DNA of 64,000 nt from positions 38,978,537-39,042,536 of the forward strand of contig NC_083868.1 of the NCBI RefSeq assembly GCF_032452875.1. The letters are read 5' to 3'. Position numbers and translations under genes: made by a program. Within the stretch, counting starts at the first letter, position 1. Every line of letters starts with the position of its first letter. The DNA is from Bos javanicus. Taxonomy: Eukaryota; Chordata; Mammalia; Artiodactyla; Bovidae. Below are positions 22,320 to 33,640 of the stretch, piece by piece. The notes under the pieces are model-generated. The model had not been told where the DNA came from, did no database searches, and saw only the letters and a list, made by a program, of their open reading frames with translations.

Positions 22320-22497
22320 CAAAACTTGAGCTTGTATTAGTATCACAGGGAAGGCTAGTTAAAAAGGATTGATTCATCCCACCCTAGAGTTTTTATCAGT
22401 TGGCTTGGGACAGAGTCTAAGATCTTGCACTTCTAATAAGTTGCAGGTAAAGCTCATGCTATTGATCCAAGGAATACATCTGAGAACCAATGTTCTA
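22320..22497. mobile_element. MER5-like hAT fragment
   Basis: TTAGTATCACAGGGAAGGC, CCCACCCTAGAGTTTTTATC, TGCACTTCTAATAAGTTGCA and the TCTGAGAACCAATGTTCTA end fit MER5A. Confidence 0.6.
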
Positions 22498-22623
22498 AGG
22501 AAGGAAGAGAGATACCACATGGGAGTATGGTGGAACTAAGGTCGAGCGAGCGAGCCCAAGCCTGGTTAAGATGTTTGTCTGAAAGAATAGCTACTACAGG
22601 GATTATATTAGAAATAGCTAACT

Positions 22624-22834
22624 GTGCTTCCCCGGTGGTTCAGAGAGTAAATAATCCACCTACAACATGGGAGACCTGGGTTCGATTCCTGGATTGGGAA
22701 GATCCCCTGGAGGACAGCATTGCAACGCACACCAGCATTCTTGCCTGGAGAATCCCCAAGGACAGAGGAGTCTGGCAGGCTACAGTCCATGGGATAAGAA
22801 AGAGTTGGACACAACAGAGCTGCTGAGCATAGCA
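22624..22834 (+). mobile_element. Bov-tA SINE
   Basis: tRNA head (TGCTTCCCCGGTGGTTCAGA), GAAGATCCCCTGGAGGACAG, end GAGTTGGACACAACAGAGC. Followed 11 bases later by a second copy in the same orientation. Confidence 0.92.
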
Positions 22835-22845
22835 CATAGAGTTCC

Positions 22846-23052
22846 TGGGTCAGCCAGCTGGCTCAGAGATAAAGAGTTTATCTGTGAAGGCAGGAGACAT
22901 TGGAGACATGGGTTCAGTTCCTGTGTTGGGAAGATCCCCTGAAGGAGGAAATGGCAAGCCACTCCAGTATTCTCACTTGGAGAATCCGATGGACAGAGGA
23001 TTCTGGTGGGCTCAGTCCACGGGGTCATGAAGAGTCACAACTGAGCGACTGA
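22846..23052 (+). mobile_element. Bov-tA SINE
   Basis: Head TGGGTCAGCCAGCTGGCTCA, Bov-A unit with AAGATCCCCTGAAGGAGGAA, end ACAACTGAGCGACTGAA passing directly into a CA repeat. Confidence 0.92.
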
Positions 23053-23078
23053 ACACACACACACACACTCACACACAG
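23053..23078. repeat. (CA)n microsatellite at SINE tail
   Basis: CA dinucleotide run with one CTCA interruption, continuous with the 3' end of the Bov-tA at 22846-23052. Confidence 0.92.
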
Positions 23079-23124
23079 ATAGAGTTGCTACTATGTTGAG
23101 ATGTTGTACCAAAAATTTTATACA

Positions 23125-23325
23125 TATCGAGTGGCTTAATCCTTAACATAATCTTATATGACAGATGCATGATTATCATTTCTTTCATAGCTGTGGAAGT
23201 TGAGGTATAGGGAAGTTAAGTAATGTTATCAATGGCAATGTAGTTAGTAAATTATAGATTTGGGATTAGAATCTAGGTGGTTTGGCTACAGGGTCCATGC
23301 AGTTAACTACTGTTATGCTCAGGGA
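23125..23325 (-). mobile_element. MIR SINE (antisense)
   Basis: The order TAATCCTTAACATAATC, GTGGAAGTTGAGGTATAGGG, AAGTTAAGTAATG, TGGGATTAGAATCTAGGTGG and GGTCCATGCAGTTAACTACT matches a reversed MIR. Confidence 0.75.
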
Positions 23326-23683
23326 GATGAAGGTGGACAAGCTTCTTTCAAACAATAAATGATTGTAGCAGATCTAGAACTCACTCACTTTACCTATTTT
23401 AGGATCCCCACAGGGAAAATCTTGAGAAATATGTGAGGGAAATAAAGATTGGACCATAAATCAAAGTAAAAGTAAAGACAGATCCAGAAACAAACTTACA
23501 TAAAAGGAAGAAAAGGGCCAATTTATGGGGGATTTTGGGGATTATGGCCAATTTATTTATTTTAAAATATTATAGATCAGTTATGCCTTCCTGAAAGAGT
23601 TTGGAAATAGTAAAAAGGTATATAAACCACTAAGGGCATACTCCATCACTAGAGAAAAACTATATAGCATAAAGAAATATTAT
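23326..23683. other. Nothing recognised
   Basis: Spacer up to the BovB tail. No gene or family recognised. Confidence 0.4.
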
Positions 23684-26122
23684 CAGTTCAGTTCAGTTCA
23701 GTGGCTCAGTCATGTCCGACTCTTTGCGACTCCATGGACTCCAGCATGCCAGGACTCCCTGCCTACCACCAACTCCCGGAGTTTACTCAAGCTTGTGTCC
23801 ATTAAGTTGGTGATGCCATCCAACCATCTCATTCTCTGCCACCCCATTCTCCTCCTGCTTTCAATCTTTCTCAGCATCAGGGTCTTCTCCAGTGAGTTCT
23901 CTTCCCATCGGTGGCCAAAGTATTGGAGTTTCAGCTTCAGCATCAGTCCTTCCAATGAATATTCAGGACTGATTTCCTTTAGGATGGACTGGTTGGATCT
24001 CCTTGCAGTCCAACGGACTCTCAAGAGTCTTCTCCATCACCACAGTTCAAAAGCATCAGTACTTTGGTGCTCAGGTTTCTTTGTAGTCTAACTCTCACAT
24101 CCATACATGACCACTGGAAAAACCATAGCTTTGACTAGACAGATCTTTGTTGGCAAAGTAATGTCTCTGCTTTTTAAAATGCTGTCTAGGTTGGTCATAA
24201 CTTTCCTTCCAAGGAGTAAGAAATTTTAATTTCATGGCTGCAGTCACCATCTGCAGTGATTTTGGAGCCCCCAAAAATAAAGTCTCTCACTGTTTCCACT
24301 GTTTCCCCATTTCCTCATCTATTTGCCATGAAGTGATGGGACTGGATGCCATGATCTTTGTTTTCTGAATGTTGAGTTTTACGACAACTTTTTCACTCCC
24401 CTCTTTCAATTTCATCAAGAGGCTCTTTAGTTCTTCTTTACTTTCTGCCATAAGGGTGGTGCCATCTGCATATCTGAGGTTATTGATATTTCTCCTGGCA
24501 TTCTTTTTCCAGCTTGTGCTTTATTCAGCCCAGTGTTTCTCATGACATACTTTGCATATAAGTTAAATAAGCAATATACAGCCTTGATGTATTACTTTCC
24601 CTATTTGGAACCAGTCTGTGGTTCCATGTCCAGTTCTATCTGTTGCTTCCTGAGCTGCATACAGGTTTCTCAAGAGGCAGGTCAGGTGGTCTGGTATTCC
24701 CATCTCCTTAAGAATTTTCCACAATTTGATGTGATCCACACATTCAAAGGCTTTGGCATAGTCAATAAAGCAGAAGTAGATGTTTTTCTGGAACTCTCTT
24801 GCTTTTTCCATGATCCAGCGGATGTTGGCAATTTGATCTTTGTTTCCTCTGCCTTTTCTAAAACCAGCTTGAACATCTGGAAGTTCATGGTTCATGTATT
24901 GTTGAAGCCTGGCTTAGAGAATTTTGAGCATTACTTTACTAGCGTGTGAGATGAGTGCAATTGTGCTGTAGTTTGAGCATTCTTTGGCATTGCCTTTCTT
25001 TGGGATTGGAATGAAAACTGACCTTTTCCAGTCCTGTAGCTACTGCTGAGTTTCCCAGATTTGCTGGCATATTGAGTGTAGCACTTTCACAGCATCATCT
25101 TTTAGGACTTGAAATAGCTCAACTGGAATTCCATCACATCCACTAGCTTTGTTCGTACTGTTGCTTCCTAAGGCCCACTTGATTTCGCATTCCAGGATGT
25201 CTGGCTCTAGGTGAGTGATCACACCATCATTATTATCTGGTTCGTGATGATCTTTTTGTATAGTTCTTCGGTGTATTCTTGTCACCTTTTCTTAATATCT
25301 TCTGCTTCTGTTAGGTCCATACCATTTCTGTCCTTTATTGAGCCCATCTTTGCATGAAATGTTCCCTTGGTATCTCTAATTTTTTGGAAGAGATCTCTAG
25401 TTTTTCCCATTCTGTTGTTTTCCTCTATTTCTTTGCATTGATCACTGAGGACAGCTTTCTTATCTCTTCTTGCTCTTCTTTGGAACTCTGCATTCAAATG
25501 GGTATATCTTTCCTTTTCTCCTTTGCCTTTTGCTTCTTTTTCTTTTCACAGCTATTTGTAAGGCCTCTTCAGACAACCATTTTGCCTTTTTTCATTTCTT
25601 TTTCTTGGGGATGTCTTAATCCCCTTTTCCTGTACAGTGTCACAAATCTCTGTCCATAGTTCTTCAGGCACTCTGTCTATCAGATCTAACCCCTAGAATC
25701 TATTTGTCACTTTTACTATATAATCATAAGGGATTTGATTTCTGTCATACCTGTATGGTCTAGTGGTTTTCCCTACTTTTCAATTTAAGTCTGAATTTGG
25801 CAATAAGGAGTTCATGATCTGAGCCACAGTCAGCTCCCAGTCTTGTTTTTGCTGACTGCATAGAGCTTCTCCATCTTTGGCTGCAAAGAATATAATCAAT
25901 CTGATTTCGATGTTGACCATCTGGTGATGTCCATGTGTAGATTCTTCTCTTGTGTTGTTGGAAGAGGGTGCTTGCTCTGACCAGTGCTTTCTCTTGGCAA
26001 AACTCTGTTAGCCTTTGCCTTGCTTCATTCTTACTCGAAGGCCAAATTTGCCCGTTACTCCAGGTGTTTCTTGACTTCCTACTTTTGCATTCCAGTCCCT
26101 GTAATGAAAAGGACATCATTTG
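23684..26122 (-). mobile_element. BovB LINE, longest copy in the window
   Basis: About 2.4 kb of antisense BovB, from the CAGTTCAGTTCAGTTCAGTG tail at 23684 to the endonuclease domain. Recognisable BovB sequence stops near 26122 at the block coding for DVLFI. Upstream of this a full element should continue with the rest of the endonuclease, but other sequence follows. It is therefore 5'-truncated, and no clear TSD is visible. Several indels and stops mark it as older than the copy at 54650. Confidence 0.93.
23710..26119 (-). pseudogene. BovB endonuclease-reverse transcriptase remnant
   Basis: Reading the minus strand, successive broken frames give: the end of an APE-type endonuclease (25760-26119; YTWTSPDGQHRNQIDYIL and the SDH block ADCGSDHELL); the linker (25040-25497); the RT fingers and palm with FIDYAKAFECVD (24563-24895); and the C-terminal region (23710-24024; RVRWTARRSNQ, MRWLDGIT). 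Motif B survives only as QGCILL before a break, and the YADD region is interrupted. In an active element this protein nicks target DNA and copies its RNA. Here it is dead. Confidence 0.9.
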
Positions 26123-26274
26123 GGGGCATTATACAAGGGCTGAAACATGCATATATGGAGTAATAACCACATCTGGAGAGGTTTTGGTTTTCATTAGGCC
26201 AGTGGGAGTACAGGCTTTGGTAACATCTATTATGATTTTCATTCATGAATCTGTTAGGGTGATTTTCAATTAGA

Positions 26275-26640
26275 GAAATTCTTGCACTTATTTATTTTTT
26301 TGTTCAACTATAATTTCAAATATTTACCCTATAAGCATTAAGGCACAAATGATTGAGCACAAGACAAGAACACATTCCTTTGGGATGGTGCTCAAATTCT
26401 GTTGAGGAAAATGGTAATAAATAAAATAATTGTAATATGTTAGATGTTCATAAAATATTTTTGAAGAAAATAAAGGAGGATAAGACAGAGTGTGTTGGGG
26501 ATGGTGGCAGTGTGTGAAACGGTAGATGAGAGTAAAATTTTCTCATACAAAGTAGTTGGAGATGTCTCTGATAAGTTCTTAATTGAACAAAAAACTAAAA
26601 GAAATGAAGTATGAAGGAAAAGGAAAAGTGAAGCCTTAGC
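26275..26640 (-). mobile_element. L2 LINE 3' end (antisense)
   Basis: TTTGTTCAACTATAATTTC, AATGATTGAGCACAAGACA, TTCTGTTGAGGAAAATGG, AATAAATAAAATAATTGTAA and GAAAATAAAGGAGGATAAGA reproduce a reversed L2 end in order. Confidence 0.65.
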
Positions 26641-28339
26641 CAGAGCCCTAGAACTGATCACTGTTTCATTAAATGACACACAGGTGCCTATGTCATGCAT
26701 GGTCAGGTCCGATAACAATATATTTCCTTGGCACTGAAAGAAACCAAATTCCACAGGACAGAAATCACCCAAGCATGATCGTAGTCAGAATTTCCTGAAG
26801 GCAAGCTTTCTCTTCCCTCTAACTGGCAAGTGGACTGTGTGGGTTTCCTACCAATACAATTCCTATGGGCTACAAATGGAGGCTAACTGGAATTATACAT
26901 GTGCATATATTCTGGGCTTTGCTTATCTTGAAAGAGAAGAAACAGTAGGGAAGCAGTTAAATTTTGAACAGAAAATTCTTTTATTTTGACTCACCAAGAT
27001 ATGTTTCTTCTGATCAACAAAAACATTTTACTGCTACTGATGTACAAGAAAGAACAAGAAAATGTAACATTACATGAATATATCACATTCTTTGACCTGT
27101 TGAGCTATGTTCCCTAAAAGTTGGAATGGGAAATTAAAACATTTCATATTTAAAATAGATGGGGGCAAGTTTTGAAAGACTGTTTACTCAATTAAATATG
27201 AGAAGGTAAAGCAGATAATGCACATACTTTTGTTTTTTCTGTTCTGTTTATCTTGGGACTAAAATCAAATTTGTGCATGCCAGTAGGGAAAGGTATCACT
27301 GCATGAGACCTGCTATCTCAATCATTAACTTGGAGCACATTCCTAAAGATACTTTGGGAGTAGGTTATAACCTTATGTCATAAAACCAAAACAGGGCTAA
27401 GTGTAAATGAAGTACACTTGGTACACTGTAAAGGTAGTCTGTGATCCTTTACCAGAAAGATTCTATGATACTTTCCTGGAAATGGGGCATAGGAGAGACA
27501 TTGGCAAGTCTATTGTTACTGTTTGCTTTATGAGTAAGCACTAGAGAACCACACCGTGGCTTGGAAGTTATGGCTAAAAGCAAGTACTAAATGGAAAGGT
27601 AGAGAGAGTGGCAAATGGGAAGGTCTCTCAGGAATGGATTCAATTATACTGTCCCCTAAGAAAGAGATTTAGAGCAAGAAAATAATGCTGTTTCCCATAA
27701 TGCATGTCGACTAGTGGTTGATGTTGGAGAATTCACTTGAATTGTTTTCTGCAGAGAAGAGAAACGGATGCCAGGTGAATTAAGAATTCTTTCTACAAAC
27801 TCTATTTCATAATAGAATTTTTTCTGTTGAATGAATTTACTGGAAACTAGCTAAAGCTACAGCTTGGTTCATAACCTATAGCCTTTTTTTACCACTTTTT
27901 TTTTTTTTTCAGTGTCCTGAGAGAAATACTACCATTAATTGGAAAGGGAGGAAGATACCCCCGTCTAAAAATATTTAAAATAAAGGAAATCATGCAGAGA
28001 CTAAATTCTCTGACCAGAATGGATTGTTATAAATAAATAAAAATAAAATGACCAGGAAATCCCTAAGAGTTGGAAATTAAATTATCTAATGTCAACAATA
28101 TGTGTAATGGCTTGACCATCATTGGCACCCATATGGCAGAAGTCCTAAGGGATTTTAGGAGGATTCAGTTAATTCAGGTAGGCTGGAATATGGAGGCCTA
28201 TTATCAAGAACAAAGCAAACTGCTAACTTTCATTTCTGCCCAAGTTTGAGTACAAGTTGGCCAGAAATAAAAGGGTGATTTGGAGACTGAACAGCAAAGT
28301 AGCATTTTAGATTCAGAGGATCACGTATTTTTGGTTATG
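26641..28339. other. Nothing recognised; poly-T at 27896
   Basis: About 1.7 kb without a recognised family, RNA gene or credible coding frame. A T run lies at 27896-27910. Confidence 0.4.
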
Positions 28340-28580
28340 TCTACAAACAGTCCTAACTTATGATGTTTCTATTTACTATTCTTCAGCTTTATAATGGTGT
28401 GAAAGCAATACACACTCAACTAGAAACTGTACTTTGAATTTTGAATTTTGTCTTTTTTTTGAACTCTCTCATGCTTTTGGGCCGTGACGGGGAGCTGCAG
28501 CTCCTGGTCAATCATGTGATCACAAGGGTAAATAACCAACATACAAATAACAGTTTTGTGTCCATGAAACCACTGTTTTT

Positions 28581-29508
28581 TTATTTTTTTAATTTAATTT
28601 AATTTTTTTTAAATTTTATTTTATTTTTAAACTTTACAATATTGTATTAGTTTTGCCAAATATCGAAATGAATCCGCCACAGGTATACATGTGTTCCCCA
28701 TCCTGAAGCCCCCTCCCTCCTCCCTCCCCATACCATCCCTCTGGGTCGTCCCAGTGCACCAGCCCCAAGCATCCAGTATCGTGCATCGAACCTGGACTGG
28801 CGACTCGTTTCATACATGATATTATACATGTTTCAATGATTCTCCCAAATCTTCCCACCCTCTCCCTCTCCAACAGAGTCCATAAGACTGTTCTATGTCT
28901 TATGTTTGCTGTCTCGTACACAGGGTTATTGTTACCATCTTTCTAAATTCCATATATATGCGTTAGTATTCTCCAAAGAAGACATACAGATGGCTAACAA
29001 ACACATGAAAAGATGCTCAATATCACTCATTATCAGAGAAATGCAAATCAAAACCACTATGAGGTACCATTTCACGCCAGTCAGAACGGCTGCGATCCAA
29101 AAGTCTACAAGCAATAAATGCTGGAGAGGGTGTGGAGAAAAGGGAACCCTTTTACACTGTTGGTGGGAATGCAGACTAGTACAGCCACTATGGAGAACAG
29201 TGTGGAGATTCCTTAAAAAACTGGAAATAGAACTGCCTTATGATCCAGCAATCCCACTGCTGGGCATACACACTGAGGAAACCAGAAGGGAAAGAGACAC
29301 GTGTACCCCAATGTTTATCGCAGCACTGTTTATAATAGCCAGGACATGGAAGCAACCTAGATGTCCATCAGCAGATGAATGGATAAGAAAGCCATGGTAC
29401 ATATACACAATGGAGTATTACTCAGCCATTAAAAAGAATACATTTGAATCAGTTCTAATGAGGTGGATGAAACTGGAGCCTATTATACAGAGTGAAGTAA
29501 GCCAGAAA
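28581..29508 (-). mobile_element. Ruminant L1 with inverted 5' segment (twin-primed)
   Basis: The antisense 3' UTR and tail (28581-28969) abuts sense ORF2 3' sequence (28970-29508). The whole is flanked by a 15-bp TSD with one mismatch (GAAACCACTGTTTTT at 28566-28580, GAAACCATTGTTTTT at 29509-29523). The two parts are neighbours in L1 with only about 15 bases missing at their consensus junction, as expected from twin priming. Confidence 0.9.
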
Positions 29509-29511
29509 GAA
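28970..29511 (+). pseudogene. L1 ORF2 C-terminal fragment
   Basis: The open frame (28906-29547) carries L1 ORF2p C-terminal sequence from about residue 22 onwards. It includes RCSISLIIREMQIKTTMRYH, the cysteine-bearing LLHCWWECRLVQPLWRTVW block and IYTMEYYSAIKKNTFE. The first ~20 codons come from the antisense 3' UTR and the last ~10 from flank, so this is a chimeric chance frame. It lacks the RT and endonuclease domains. Confidence 0.9.
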
Positions 29512-29777
29512 ACCATTGTTTTTCACTTTCAGTACTGTATTCAATAAATTATATGAGATACTTAATACTTTATTACAAAATAGGGTTTGTGTTAGATGGT
29601 TTTACCCAACTATAGGCTAATGTAAGTGATCTGAGCTTGTTTAAGGTAGGTTAGGCTAAACTATAGTGTTCCATAGATTAGGTATATTAAATGAATTTTT
29701 GACTAATGGTATTTTCAAGTTACAATGGGTTTATTGGGACCATAATAATTCCATCATAAGTCAAGGAAGATCTGTAT

Positions 29778-30429
29778 CCAAATCTCTCATATGCTGTCAC
29801 AGACAATATGTAATTGAATGGTCACAGACAGATTTGACCCATGGACTATAGTTTGCCAGCTTCTGGACCTCATCATATATTCTGTGATAAATTTTATTAG
29901 GTAAAAAAGTTGGTCATAGTGGAACTCAGAAATCAGAGGGAATTAATTTTTTAAAGATTTGATCAGTAGTTATTTTACATAGTTTACCTTATGTTTACAT
30001 CTTCTGAAGTCACTGGGAAACCTAAAATTGTTTTTTATTGTTGCAACTGACTTTCACTCATAATGGCGTCTTTCCTTGTTTATTTGACAATTGTGAACTG
30101 TAGTTAATTTATAGGAATTTGTGGCCCAGATTGAAGGCAGAATTCCAAAGAGAATTTGCATTTGCTTTTACTGGATACCAGTGTGTGTAAAGAATTTGGG
30201 ACCATTTAAAATTTTCAGTTTGAGGTTTCCCGAACTATGATGCTGGTTAACCACAGGCAAAGAGATTTATGATGGTAAATATCCAGGGAAGGCTTTATTA
30301 TTAGTATTTTTATTGTCATTATCATCATCATCACCAGTCCTTTCCATAGAGAACCCTGGCAAATATAGGTACATTTCCATCTCTTTTTATACTATTAAAT
30401 AGACTTTTTCTAGTCATTTCTTCACTTGT
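29778..30429. other. Nothing recognised
   Basis: AT-rich spacer. No gene or family recognised. A short ATT/ATC run is at 30299-30332. Confidence 0.4.
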
Positions 30430-31419
30430 TCAGTTGCTAAGTCATGTCCAACTCTTTGCGACCCCATGGACTGCAGCATGCCGGGCTTCCCTGTCCTTTG
30501 CTTTCTTCCAGAGTTTGCTCAAACTCATGTCCATTGAGTCGGTGATCCTGCCCAACCATCTCATCCTCTGTCACCCTGTTCTCCTGCCTTCAATCTTTCC
30601 CAGCATCAGGATCTTTTCCAAAGAGCCAGGTCTTTGCATGAGGTGGCCAAAGTATTAGAGGTTCAACTTCAGTATCAGCCCTTCCAATGAATATTCAGGG
30701 TTGTTTTCCTTTAGGATTAGCTGGTTTGATCTTGCTGTCCAAGGGACTCTCAAGAGTCTTCTCCAGGACCACAGTTTGAAAGCCTCAATTCTTTGGCTCA
30801 GCCTTCTTTGTGGCCCAACTCTCATATCCACACATGACTACTGGAAAAACCATATGACTATACAGACCTTTGTTGGCAAAGTGATGTCTGCTTTTTAAAT
30901 ATGCTGTCTAGGTTTCTCATAGCTTTTCTTCCAAGGAGCAGGCGTCTTTTAATTTCATGGTTGCAGTCACCATCTACAGTGATTTTGGAGCCCAATAAAG
31001 TAAATCTGTCACTGTTTCCATTTTTTTCCCCTTCTTTTACTATGACGTGATGGGACTGGTTGCCATGATCTTAGCTTTTTGAATGTTGAGTTTTAATCCA
31101 GCTTTTTCACTCTCCTCTTTGATCTTCATCAAGAGGCTCTTTGGTTCCTCTTTGCTTTCTGCCATTAGGGTGTTATCATCTGAGGTTGTTGATATTTCTA
31201 CAAGCAATCTTGACTCCAGCTTGTGATTCATCCAGCCCAGTATTTCACATGATATACTCTGCATATGAGTTAAATAAGCAAGATGACAATATACAGCCTT
31301 GATGTGCCCCCTTTCCCAATTTTGAACCAGTCTGTTGTTTCATGTCCAGTTCTGACTGTCGCTTCTTGACCTACATACAAATTTCTTAGGAGGCAGGTAA
31401 GGTGGTCTTGTATTCCCAT
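30430..31419 (-). mobile_element. BovB LINE, older diverged copy
   Basis: Antisense BovB from a degraded tail (TGTTCAGTTGCTAAGTCATG) to GTGGTCTTGTATTCCCAT, with many small deletions. The minus frame 31040-31264 keeps SLLMKIKEESEKAGLKLNIQ but the YADD site is lost by a deletion (DDNTLM). More diverged than the other BovB copies, so probably the oldest of them. Confidence 0.92.
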
Positions 31420-33483
31420 ACACTAAGTGGTCTTAAGTTCAGGAGCTCCATTTTGCACAGTTTCAAAGCCTAGTCCTTTGATCAGATCTTAATCTCCACG
31501 TTCTTCAAAGAACTTATTATTGATAAGTTGGGAGTGCCTATCTACTTCATTCCTGTGTCTATCTTTTGGCTGCTTTTGAACTTAGTTTTGAAATATTTGT
31601 GTAGTTTATTAGGCCTCTTGAAGCTTCAACACTATGAAGATTATAAAGTCCCTCACAATAAAATTGTTCATATATATATAAAATATATATTCATATATAT
31701 ATATGTATATATATATACACACACACACATATATAGCATAAAATTGCAGATGGTACAGAGAATCCCTGGACTCCTTAGAATCAAGCCTTAAGAATATCTA
31801 CTAATAAATTATTAGTCTATTTAAAATTTGACAGTTTTTTTGCTTAAAATCAAATTCAAAATTAAATTTTAGTACAAAATTGTATATTTTAAATTTTGCT
31901 GTTAGATTATATTGGTTCCTTAATATAAAAGTGGAATTTTGGAATTTTGTGGGTATGTTAGGATGGAGAAATATGAATAGTGATTAGAGGGTTACCACTT
32001 ATAACTGGAGTGGCATTATTGACATAAAGCAAAATTCTCTGGTTGCCTTACTAATTATGTAGTGTTATTTCCTGCTTTTGATTAAGTTGATAGTTTGAAG
32101 ATAGTTATCAAGGAAAGGTTTATACAGTATAGTTCCTTTTTCCATTTTTCATTTATTGATGTCTGTGAAATTTTTGTTATAGCACTGGGTTCTTTAGATT
32201 TTACAGAAATGAAAGAAGAGTTTATATTAGCATCACAAGTTTGAAGAGAAATCTTTCAATTGAACAATAGGTCCAATACAATATTTAAGATTATGTAATA
32301 TATGTTTAAACTAACTTTAAGTATTTTATCTATTAAGCAGTCTCAGAGGCCCATATTTATATCAAAATTTTAAATGACATTAGTTAGAGTAGCACTTCAA
32401 AATATTCATAGTATATTTGAAAAAGGAGCTTTATGGCTAAGTGAATTGGCAGTACTCTGGGTTAAACTTAGTGACACAGGTTTCTTTACAGCATAATTTT
32501 TCAGAAACTTTGAAATGCAAATAGAGTATTGTGAATTTCTAAAATAAGGCATAACAAGCTGCATTTTGTACTCTAATTTAAATATGAAATCCTTTTCTCT
32601 TGGTGCTTCTCATGGGACAATAGATGTAGAACATATTTGTATCCTTTTTATACTACTTCTTTCTATTTAAATATGAAAGAAAATGTATACATATATTTTC
32701 ATGAATATTTATTCTTTTCCTACATTGGATATACAGAAATTTAAATAATTAGTGCTTACAATGGAAGCTATGTATATAGAACATAGGAAGAGTAAATTGT
32801 TTTTAATGTAAATCTAAATTATCAAGATGACTAATAAGTAGAATTTGTTATATTATACTTCCTCATTTCTGTTCGTCCTAAATCTCCAAACAAACTGATG
32901 TATGCAGATATCAGGACTAAATCCTTAAATGCATAAAAATACTAGTGCCTAAAACATATAGGTAAGCATGAACATGTTTTCCTTTGGGGGTTGGATTGAA
33001 TAAATGAAAATTGAATTTTAAGATGCTAACTACTTATGTTAATACTATGTCTTCTTCAGTAACAATATTCATTCATTTTCTATGAAAAACTTCTTTAATT
33101 AGGTTTCATAAAACTCAATAACTAAAAATTAAATAAAATCTGAAATATTTTAAAACACACTACCAGATCTTTGAAAATATTGTATCCTTTATGCTGACTG
33201 TCATGTAGTCACCAGGTGGTGGACTTTATGAATAACTCAATTTGTTTAGTTAATGGTACTATGTATATTAATATCTGGGAAATTTCACCCAACTTCCTTC
33301 AGTTGAGAATGGATTATCCAGAATCTTATAGAGGAAATATGTTTTATCCCCATCATATCACATCTTGTAAAGAATAAATAAATTTAGTTTTAAAAACAAA
33401 GATAATGCACGCGAGTAGTAACTGTTATAGGGGGCTGGCAATCTTCCTCCTCATGCCTTTGTATCTTGGCTAGAGAGCGGTGA
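31420..33483. other. Nothing recognised except a TA/CA microsatellite
   Basis: About 2 kb of AT-rich DNA with no recognised family, apart from the simple repeat at 31669-31734. Confidence 0.4.
31669..31734. repeat. Compound (TA)n/(CA)n microsatellite
   Basis: Alternating TATATA blocks with a TACACACACACACATATATA end. The overlapping 87-codon frame rich in Y, I and H is an artefact of this repeat. Confidence 0.9.
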
Positions 33484-33640
33484 GATGCAGGAGACTCAGG
33501 TTTGATACCTGGGTTGGGAAGATCCCCTGGAGGAGGGCATGGCAACCCACTCCAATATTCTTGCCTGGAGAATCACAGGGATAGAGGAGCCCGGCAGGCT
33601 ACAGTTCAAAGGGTCACAAAGAGTCGGATACAACTGAGCA
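33484..33640 (+). mobile_element. Bov-tA SINE, 5'-truncated
   Basis: Starts inside the tRNA-like head (AGATGCAGGAGACTCAGG), then AAGATCCCCTGGAGGAGGGC and end GTCGGATACAACTGAGCA. Confidence 0.9.

Larger units (their letters stand above)
28340..29777 (-). mobile_element. Tigger-type (TcMar) DNA transposon fragment, split by an L1
   Basis: The left part (28340-28565) has GTCCTAACTTATGATGTTTC, ATGGTGTGAAAGCAATACAC, GTACTTTGAATTTTGAATTT and GTGATCACAAGGGTAAATAA. The right part (29524-29777) has TTTCAGTACTGTATTCAATA, AGGTAGGTTAGGCTAAACTA and a terminal CCATCATAAGTCAAGGAAGA. These join into one non-autonomous Tigger-like element with internal sequence in order. The inverted L1 at 28581-29508 sits between them. 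Confidence 0.7.

Noticed and set aside
28906..29547. 213-codon frame as a host gene
   Set aside because: It is a chimera of reversed L1 3' UTR, L1 ORF2 C-terminus and flank created by the inversion.
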